In this document: positions 39,234 through 43,846 of the stretch, in pieces | Layout of the letters: the number at the start of each line of letters is the position of its first letter | Position numbering within the stretch: position 1 is the stretch's first letter | DNA from: a virus | Reading direction: 5' to 3' (one strand) | DNA: 43,846 nucleotides | Virus record (IMG/VR): IMGVR_UViG_3300014720_000004 | Coordinates: 1 to 43,846 of that record | Notes under the pieces: generated by a model | Database searches by the model: none | What the model was told of the DNA's origin: nothing | The model's input: only the letters and a program-made list of their open reading frames with translations | Position numbers and translations under genes: made by a program

Positions 39234-39295
39234 GGAGGGGCCTCGGCCTCTCCCTGCTGGGTTCACCAGCACCAACACCAACCAACCACCAACCC
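39234..39295 (+). promoter_or_regulatory. Double-hairpin plus CCAACC leader, cassette 1
   Basis: Hairpin 1 is GGAGGGG / CCTCTCC (39234-39253). Hairpin 2 is TGCTGG-GTTCA-CCAGCA (39255-39271). A 24-base purine-poor leader of CCAACC and CACC units follows and ends at the ATG at 39296. Two similar cassettes lie at 39897-39954 and 40810-40872. Confidence 0.65.
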
Positions 39296-39637
39296 ATGAC
39301 CATCACCAAGCACGAGGAGTTCGTCCTCGACGGCAGCCGCTATCGGTACGACTACAACCTGCCTGTTGATTTTGCCCAGCTCGACACCAGCGAGGACGCC
39401 AGCTACTACGGCAATTGGGCCAGTGCCCTTCGGCTGACCCTGTTCAGCTATTGCGAGGGGGACTGCACGACGACCATCTGCGAAACCGCGGAGGAGTTTC
39501 GGCAGCAGATCGAGGAGTTCCAGGCGTTTTGCAATCGCATCGGGTACAAGTTCCACGGCATTGACCCGGGATGGGTCCACACCGAGGAGCGCTTGCAGCC
39601 GTGGCGCGATTGCGGCCTGGCCCACCTGATCCACTGA
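39296..39637 (+). CDS. Hypothetical protein
   Basis: This 113-aa protein starts at the ATG directly after the CCAACC leader. It is acidic, with RYRYDYNLPVDFAQLDTSED and a CEGDCTTTICETAEEF segment with three cysteines. The ending (YKFHGIDPGWVHTEERLQPW) looks folded and globular. No family is recognised. Confidence 0.65.
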   Translation: MTITKHEEFVLDGSRYRYDYNLPVDFAQLDTSEDASYYGNWASALRLTLFSYCEGDCTTTICETAEEFRQQIEEFQAFCNRIGYKFHGIDPGWVHTEERLQPWRDCGLAHLIH

Positions 39638-39643
39638 GGGGCC

Positions 39644-39886
39644 ATGAATTACAACATCTGGCAAGCCTGCCCGGCCGGTAATGGCTGGCTCCCTTGGGAG
39701 CCGGTCTCCGGCCAATGGCAGCATCCGCTGATTGCCCCGCTGTCAGCAGCTGAGGCCCACGACATCGCCCGCAAGCTGCGCAGCGTGTTCCCGGGCCATC
39801 TGTTCGCGGTTCGCCCGGCTACCTCGGGCAAGCCGCTATGGCCTGAGGCAATGGCCGACTGCTACGACCTGCCGCCTTTCGCCTGA
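39644..39886 (+). CDS. Small hypothetical protein
   Basis: This 80-aa protein starts six bases after the previous stop. It is tryptophan-rich (WQACPAGNGWLPWEPVSGQW) with a helix LSAAEAHDIARKLRSVFPGH. No family is recognised. It is in the same unit as the preceding gene and is followed by cassette 2. Confidence 0.6.
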   Translation: MNYNIWQACPAGNGWLPWEPVSGQWQHPLIAPLSAAEAHDIARKLRSVFPGHLFAVRPATSGKPLWPEAMADCYDLPPFA

Positions 39887-39896
39887 TCCCATCACG

Positions 39897-39954
39897 GAGG
39901 CCTCTAGGGGCCTCTCTGCTGGGTTCACCAGCACCACACCAACCAACCCAACCC
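39897..39954 (+). promoter_or_regulatory. Double-hairpin plus CCAACC leader, cassette 2
   Basis: Hairpin GAGGCC-TCTAGG-GGCCTC (39897-39914) is followed by TGCTGG-GTTCA-CCAGCA (39917-39933), whose sequence is identical to that in cassette 1. A CCAACC-rich leader then runs to the ATG at 39955. The flanking words ATCACGGAGGCC and GGCCTCTCTGCTG recur in cassette 3. Confidence 0.7.
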
Positions 39955-40347
39955 ATGACAACCAAGTACCCAATGCCGCGGCCGCTTATGGGCGCCTACG
40001 TGGCGGTCGTGCTCGAGGCCCTCGAGCGCTACCACGTCACCATCGAGGCTCTGAACCGGGGGCTCGAGAACGGGACCCTGCAGCTGGCCTGGACCTGCCC
40101 GGAGCTGCCGGTGCCCAACTACTGCCGCCCCGGCGGCAATATCGACCGCGACACGCCAGCCGGCCAATGGGCCGAGCGCATGATCTGCGCCCTCGCCCGC
40201 CAGGCCGGCGGCTATGCAGCCGAGGGCCTCGACATCAGCGCCTGTGATTGCTGGTGGTTGATCGCCAAGCTCCGCGCCGGCTCCCTGCAGCTGGTGAGCG
40301 CTGACACCCTGGCCGCCATCCATGGCCGTCAGCTGGTGGAGGCCTGA
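39955..40347 (+). CDS. Hypothetical protein
   Basis: This 130-aa protein starts after leader cassette 2. It is helical and soluble (GAYVAVVLEALERYHVTIEA, AERMICALARQAGGYAAEGL) with scattered cysteines. No family is recognised. It forms a unit with the next two small zinc-finger-like genes. Confidence 0.65.
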   Translation: MTTKYPMPRPLMGAYVAVVLEALERYHVTIEALNRGLENGTLQLAWTCPELPVPNYCRPGGNIDRDTPAGQWAERMICALARQAGGYAAEGLDISACDCWWLIAKLRAGSLQLVSADTLAAIHGRQLVEA

Positions 40348-40350
40348 CCC

Positions 40351-40575
40351 ATGGCCACCACAGCCCGCCCTGTCTGCCCGTACCCATGCGCCGGCAGCGG
40401 CTGCCCTCACATCCGCAGCGACGCCGAGTGCATCGCTTGCGAGGCCCGGCCGGCCCTCGATGCCCACTTCCGGGCCCTCGAGGCCTGGCACGAGGCCCAG
40501 GAGCTCGACCTGACCGGCTCGAGCCACCCGTACAACAGCCCGGCCCTGGCCGGCTGGGGAGGCGGCGACCGATGA
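40351..40575 (+). CDS. Small cysteine-rich protein, probable zinc binder
   Basis: This 74-aa protein has six cysteines in the first 45 residues: VCPYPCAGSGCPH and then ECIACEARP. This looks like one or two small zinc-binding knuckles. It overlaps the next gene by four bases (ATGA). No family name can be assigned by reading. Confidence 0.65.
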   Translation: MATTARPVCPYPCAGSGCPHIRSDAECIACEARPALDAHFRALEAWHEAQELDLTGSSHPYNSPALAGWGGGDR

Positions 40576-40799
40576 GGGACCCACTGCCCAACCCATGGCC
40601 CGGCAACCCCAACGCCTACGAGTGCCCCTGGGGCTGCAACGGCACCGGGACCCTGCCGTGGTTCAGCCACATTGCCGGCGGTGTGTGTTTCAGCTGCCAC
40701 GGCCAGGGCTGGATCCTCGGCCGCGGCAACAGGCCACCACTGCAGCGTTCAAAGCGCCGCAAATGGCAGTTGCAGGACGGCCGAGTCGTTCCGGCTTGA
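40572..40799 (+). CDS. Small zinc-finger protein, DnaJ-type CxxCxGxG pattern
   Basis: This 75-aa protein starts at the ATG in the ATGA overlap. Residues 17-50 contain YECPWGCNGTGTLP and VCFSCHGQGWI, two cysteine pairs each followed by a G-x-G turn, as in DnaJ-type zinc fingers. The end is strongly basic (QRSKRRKWQLQDGR). Such short proteins are common in phages, and their target is unknown. Confidence 0.7.
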   Translation: MRDPLPNPWPGNPNAYECPWGCNGTGTLPWFSHIAGGVCFSCHGQGWILGRGNRPPLQRSKRRKWQLQDGRVVPA

Positions 40800-40809
40800 C
40801 GGCATCACG

Positions 40810-40872
40810 GAGGCCCTTCGGGGCCTCTCTGCTGCCCTCACAGCAGCAACCAACCACCAACCAAACCAACCC
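40810..40872 (+). promoter_or_regulatory. Double-hairpin plus CCAACC leader, cassette 3
   Basis: GAGGCCC-TTCG-GGGCCTC (40810-40827) has a 7-bp stem with a stable TTCG loop. CTGCTG-CCCTCA-CAGCAG (40829-40846) follows, then four CCAACC-like units end at the ATG at 40873. The hairpin bases differ from cassette 2 by paired changes, so the fold itself appears to be kept. Confidence 0.7.
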
Positions 40873-41160
40873 ATGAACCACCCAACCGAATCACCACCGC
40901 ACCCGCTCGAGCTGGCCGTAGTGCTGCTGCTGCTGATCTTTGAGGCCCTGCGGCCCGTGCTGGTGCACAGCCTCGCCCTGGTGCTGACCCTGGCCGGGTG
41001 GCGGCCTGCTGGTGCAGCCGCTGCCGCGCCTACTGGTGCAGCCGCCTGCACCGATGCACTGGCAGCAGATTGCACACCGGCACCCAGGCCGGTAGCCAAA
41101 GGAAAGACACAGCGCCGCACCCGGCGCACACGCACCGCCGCAAAGGGGACCCATGTTTGA
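40873..41160 (+). CDS. Small membrane protein with basic tail
   Basis: This 95-aa protein starts after leader cassette 3. Residues 13-42 are hydrophobic (LELAVVLLLLIFEALRPVLV, then HSLALVLTLAGW), enough for one or two membrane helices. An alanine-rich segment and a very basic end (KGKTQRRTRRTRTAAKG) follow. No family is recognised. It overlaps the next gene by eight bases. Confidence 0.6.
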   Translation: MNHPTESPPHPLELAVVLLLLIFEALRPVLVHSLALVLTLAGWRPAGAAAAAPTGAAACTDALAADCTPAPRPVAKGKTQRRTRRTRTAAKGTHV

Positions 41161-41362
41161 CCTGACGCTGACCAAGGCCGAGGCCGACCTGTTGGTGCAG
41201 CTGCTGCGCCCACGCGCTGAGCTCCTAAGCGAGCTGTTTGAGGTGCAGGTGCAGCACTGCCCACCCGGCGACGACAGCTGGGCCAGCACCCGTGAGGCCC
41301 TGCAGGTGGCTCACAACGCCCTCGACAAGGTCCGCAACGCCCAGGTGCGGGAGGCCGCATGA
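41153..41362 (+). CDS. Small hypothetical helical protein
   Basis: This 69-aa protein is predicted helical: LTKAEADLLVQLLRPRAELL and STREALQVAHNALDKVRNAQ. It is coupled by overlap to membrane-protein genes on both sides. No family is recognised. Confidence 0.55.
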   Translation: MFDLTLTKAEADLLVQLLRPRAELLSELFEVQVQHCPPGDDSWASTREALQVAHNALDKVRNAQVREAA

Positions 41363-41658
41363 AGGACGACGACAAGATCATCCTGTGCGGCTGCTTGTCG
41401 CTGGTGACGGGCCCGCTTGTGCTGATGTACTGGCTGACCGTGCTGGCGCCGCTGCTGGTGCTGCGCAAGATCTGGCGGTGGTATCGACTGCCGCAACACA
41501 AGCGCGACGCCATCAATGCCAACGAGCAGGTGGCCTGGGATCACAACTGGGATGCAGTTGACACGCTGGTGCGCGCCGAACTGATTGCCCATGGCCTGCC
41601 AGACACCCCGGCCAACCGGGCCAAGCTCAACAGCCGCAAGATCAGGAGGCGGCGATGA
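41359..41658 (+). CDS. Small membrane protein
   Basis: This 99-aa protein has two adjacent hydrophobic stretches (ILCGCLSLVTGPLVLMYWLT and VLAPLLVLRKIW, about residues 8-39), a charged soluble part and a basic end (KLNSRKIRRRR). It overlaps both neighbours by four bases. A superinfection-exclusion role is conceivable for a prophage membrane protein, but nothing in the sequence shows it. Confidence 0.6.
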   Translation: MKDDDKIILCGCLSLVTGPLVLMYWLTVLAPLLVLRKIWRWYRLPQHKRDAINANEQVAWDHNWDAVDTLVRAELIAHGLPDTPANRAKLNSRKIRRRR

Positions 41659-42038
41659 GCACCCCTGAGAAGGTGGCCGGGCTGCTGGCCGGGCTGCGCC
41701 ATGCCGGCAAGACCGCACGCACCAAGGCAATGCACCCGGCCGTGCCTGAGGTGCTGCTGTGGATCGCTGCAGGAGTTGACCACCGGCAAGACCTGGCCAA
41801 GGTCAGCGGCCTCTCAGAGCGAGAGGTGCGGCGGATCTGCCACACGCTCTGCGGCAAGGGCTACAAGCAGTGCGGCAACTATGTCGATTCGGCATACCGG
41901 CTGGTGGAGACACGCCGGCACCCGCACCGCCGCGGGGAGCAGCTGGTGCTGACGCCTGACGGCAAGCAACTGGTTTCTAGTACATTTGACCTAAAACAGG
42001 AGGTGTCCAATGCGGGTAGCGCTGCTGATCTCGATTGA
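41655..42038 (+). CDS. Winged-helix DNA-binding protein, MarR-like
   Basis: This 127-aa protein has a helix-turn-helix at about 45-68 (QDLAKVSGLSEREVRRICHT) and a wing ending in LVLTPDGKQLVSS, the LTxxGxxL pattern of MarR-type proteins. It is the last gene of the membrane-protein unit and lies upstream of another winged-helix gene and the integrase, so it may control excision or integration. Its direction of action cannot be told from sequence. Confidence 0.7.
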   Translation: MSTPEKVAGLLAGLRHAGKTARTKAMHPAVPEVLLWIAAGVDHRQDLAKVSGLSEREVRRICHTLCGKGYKQCGNYVDSAYRLVETRRHPHRRGEQLVLTPDGKQLVSSTFDLKQEVSNAGSAADLD

Positions 42039-42132
42039 ACTGCCGTTCCCTAAGTGCTGGCGCCATTACTCCATCTGGCTTGAGCAGGTGGCAAACCGCC
42101 CGCGCCTTGTTCTGCAGGGGTGTCAGAGTTCC

Positions 42133-42149
42133 CCTAGGAGTTTCCTAGG
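42133..42149. promoter_or_regulatory. CCTAGG array C upstream of rightward regulator
   Basis: CCTAGG occurs at 42133 and 42144, 11 bp apart, each followed by AGT or AG. The array ends nine bases before the ATG at 42159. The word CCCCTAGGAGTT-CCTAGGAG is shared with array A with one base different between the boxes. Confidence 0.65.
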
Positions 42150-42158
42150 AGTGCAAAG

Positions 42159-42476
42159 ATGGATCTGGATCAACTGGCGAGAGCTCTCAACGCTTTTGCT
42201 GCATTGGATCCGGCGGTTTTTCAGCTTCATCACGCTCAGCTGTTTGTGGAGGTCGCACGCCGCGGCCATTGCACTTATGCAGAGCTCGAAAAAGAGCTGA
42301 ACCTCACCAACGGCTCGGTGTCTCGCAGTGTGACGGCGCTCTGCGAGGTCAACCGCAACGGCGAGAAGGGGTATCACCTGCTCGAGACCTACAAGGACCC
42401 AGACGAGCCGCGCCGCTACCAGGTGCGGCTGTCAACCAAGGGCAAAAAGCTGCTCAAGCAGCTGCTGGGCAACTGA
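42159..42476 (+). CDS. Winged-helix DNA-binding protein, regulator near integrase
   Basis: This 105-aa protein has HTH residues about 39-60 (TYAELEKELNLTNGSVSRSV), followed by a wing (YHLLETYKDPDEPRRYQVRL) and the MarR-like end STKGKKLLKQLL. It has the same architecture as the leftward regulator, and both have a CCTAGG array directly upstream. This suggests mutual control, comparable in logic to a CI/Cro pair. It lies 41 bases before the integrase start, so it could also act as an excisionase-like control factor. Confidence 0.72.
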   Translation: MDLDQLARALNAFAALDPAVFQLHHAQLFVEVARRGHCTYAELEKELNLTNGSVSRSVTALCEVNRNGEKGYHLLETYKDPDEPRRYQVRLSTKGKKLLKQLLGN

Positions 42477-42517
42477 GCCCGCCATGGCTTTCCACACCAA
42501 CCAACCACCAATCACCC

Positions 42518-43516
42518 ATGTCTGGATCTGTTCGCAAGGCTGCCGATGGCAGCTGGATCGCTGATGTCACGGTTGCCGGCACCCGCAAAACCGGCAAATG
42601 CAAAACCCGCGCCGAGGCCCTGGCCCGCAAGCGCGAGTTCCTCGAGCTGCTGCTCCAGCGCGACGCCCGGCAGGTGCAGCGGTCGCCATTCACCCTCAAG
42701 GAAGCCCGGGAGCTGAGCTTGCGGGTGCGCTGGACCGGCCTGGCCTACGAGCGCACCGCGGCCATGTACTCCAGGCAAGCCGTGGCCTACTTCGGCGATG
42801 AGTTTCCCTGCTGCGAGGTCACGGCCACCCTGGTGGATCGCTGGCGCCAAGAGCTCACCGCCAAGGGCAACCGGCCCAGCACGGTCAACAAGAAGGTGGC
42901 GGCCATCAGGGCCATGCTCAGCGATGCGCACCTGCACGGGCACATCCCTGAGATCCCCAAGATGCCCCGCCAGATGCGCGTGGAGAACACCAGAGACCGG
43001 GTGTTCAGCCCTGAGGAGGTGACAGCCTTCTGCCGCTGCTTCCAGGCCGCTGGTGAGCCCGTCGCGGCCGATCAGCTGGTTTTCATGCTCGAAACCGCCT
43101 GCCGCTGGGGCGAGGTGGAGCGGCTCAAGGGCGAGGACGTGAACCTAGAAAAGGGCAAGGTGACGTTCTGGGCCACCAAAAACGGCAAGCCCAGGTCGGT
43201 GCCCTTGACCCGCCGGGCCGTCGATGCCATTGCCCACCACATGCCCGCCGTGGGCAAGCACCGGGTCTGGCCCTACAGCTACAACCGCTTTGAGTACCTG
43301 TTCAACCGGGCCAAGGAATCCCTCGGCCTGGCGGAAGATCGCGAGTTGCGCATCCACACAACTCGTCACACTTGCGCCAGCCGGCTGGCCGACAAGGGGA
43401 TCGCCACACACAAGCTGATGGCGTTCGGCGGCTGGGAGTCGCTGCAATCCGTGCAGCGGTATCTGCATCACCACACCGACGCCCTGGCCGATTGCGTCGC
43501 TGCCCTCGAAGGCTGA
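42518..43516 (+). CDS. int: Tyrosine recombinase (integrase)
   Basis: This 332-aa site-specific recombinase would join attP to the host tRNA-Tyr site and, with helper proteins, excise the prophage. The N-terminal arm-binding part (1-50) has GSWIADVTVAGTRKTGKCKT. The core-binding domain is about 55-150. The catalytic set is Arg196 (ETACRWGEVERL), a Lys on the beta hairpin (about 221-225), His280 and Arg283 (IHTTRHTC), Trp306 and Tyr315 (SVQRYLHHH). I chose the ATG at 42518 because it follows the CACACCAACCAACC leader; the frame is open further upstream but overlaps the regulator. It lies 207 bp from the right att repeat, the normal place for int. Confidence 0.96.
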   Translation: MSGSVRKAADGSWIADVTVAGTRKTGKCKTRAEALARKREFLELLLQRDARQVQRSPFTLKEARELSLRVRWTGLAYERTAAMYSRQAVAYFGDEFPCCEVTATLVDRWRQELTAKGNRPSTVNKKVAAIRAMLSDAHLHGHIPEIPKMPRQMRVENTRDRVFSPEEVTAFCRCFQAAGEPVAADQLVFMLETACRWGEVERLKGEDVNLEKGKVTFWATKNGKPRSVPLTRRAVDAIAHHMPAVGKHRVWPYSYNRFEYLFNRAKESLGLAEDRELRIHTTRHTCASRLADKGIATHKLMAFGGWESLQSVQRYLHHHTDALADCVAALEG

Positions 43517-43544
43517 GGACTTGGCCGTCTGGCTACAAATCACG

Positions 43545-43576
43545 GGCCCGGCGTCGCTGAAAAGCAGCGCCGGGCC
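43545..43576 (+). terminator. Hairpin terminator after integrase
   Basis: GGCCCGGCG (43545-43553) pairs with CGCCGGGCC (43568-43576), and the inner bases GCT-GAAA-AGC extend the stem. A weak T-rich stretch follows. It lies 29 bases after the integrase stop and should prevent read-through into the antisense strand of the tRNA genes. Confidence 0.7.
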
Positions 43577-43712
43577 TTGGTTTATGCGCTGGTGGATTCC
43601 AAGCGGACCGCGTCCACCCGTTCCGTTTCTCTGCCGACCGACTGCGGCAGTCTGCAGACTTCTGCAGACCCCAGTAAGTTATATCAACTATATTTTTGGA
43701 CCCTATTCTCAA
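43577..43712. other. Right att-flanking non-coding region
   Basis: This region has no gene. It holds two adjacent TCTGCAGAC boxes (43651-43659 and 43661-43669) and an AT-rich stretch (about 43675-43712) next to the att repeat, which could bend easily during recombination. The boxes match those on the left side of the element. Confidence 0.5.

Positions 43713-43846
<134 letters not shown>

Noticed and set aside
41975-41998. CTAGTACATTTGAC as a LexA box
   Set aside because: The match to the cyanobacterial LexA site is partial and it lies inside the coding end of a winged-helix gene. Too weak to report.
42010-42300. Open frame of 96 aa between the two winged-helix genes
   Set aside because: It runs over the CCTAGG array and into the next gene in another frame, has no family-like pattern and no coupling to neighbours.

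Overview
The window looks like one complete temperate T7-like podovirus genome of about 43.7 kb, bounded by a 123-bp perfect direct repeat (1-123 and 43724-43846). The repeat is a piece of host tRNA sequence: most of a tRNA-Thr(GGT) gene and the 3' half of a tRNA-Tyr(GTA) gene, both on the minus strand. It breaks off at the anticodon loop of tRNA-Tyr, the classic footprint of tyrosine-integrase insertion into a tRNA gene. GC-rich DNA, the trnY-trnT pair, a T7-type RNA polymerase with cyanophage-like motifs and a T7-like structural cluster suggest a prophage, or an excised circular genome, of a GC-rich picocyanobacterium of the Synechococcus/Cyanobium type. The host assignment is inference.

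Layout. 257-7500: phage RNA polymerase, gp2.5-like SSB, RusA resolvase, a run of small overlapping genes and a gp6-like exonuclease. I find no DNA polymerase and no primase/helicase. 7479-28861: virion genes in T7 order: three small related proteins, portal, scaffold, capsid, tail tubes A and B, a gp13-like protein, gp14-like, gp15-like with a C-terminal lytic transglycosylase, a 1640-aa core protein carrying ParB-like and metallopeptidase-like modules, and an 1163-aa core protein. 28886-32085: tail-fibre N-terminal protein, small tail proteins and a lectin-fold adhesin.

30547-33762 is a complete diversity-generating retroelement (DGR): target gene with variable repeat (VR), avd accessory gene, template repeat (TR) and reverse transcriptase. 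VR and TR lie exactly 540 bp apart. Over 119 aligned bases, 18 of 32 template adenines are changed in VR but only 1 of 87 other bases. An 8-bp hairpin with a GACA tetraloop lies 27 nt past the conserved 3' tract, as expected for a DGR target site. This is the strongest biological system in the window: a lysogenic phage equipped to rewrite its own receptor-binding tip.

33794-37845: small membrane proteins, a minus-strand C39-like peptidase (probable lysin), small terminase (+), and a leftward block with large terminase, a small protein and a winged-helix regulator. 37846-38747 is a 0.9-kb non-coding control region with several inverted and direct repeats. 38748-42476: small rightward genes, several preceded by a repeated double-hairpin plus CCAACC-rich leader, and ending in two more winged-helix proteins. 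42518-43516: tyrosine integrase beside the right att site.

Three dispersed DNA motif families suggest a regulatory network. CCTAGG arrays at 11-bp period sit upstream of two regulators and between RNAP and SSB. CTGCA-N4-TGCAG palindromes sit just before the first genes of several clusters. The hairpin/CCAACC leaders precede accessory genes, the integrase and a regulator.
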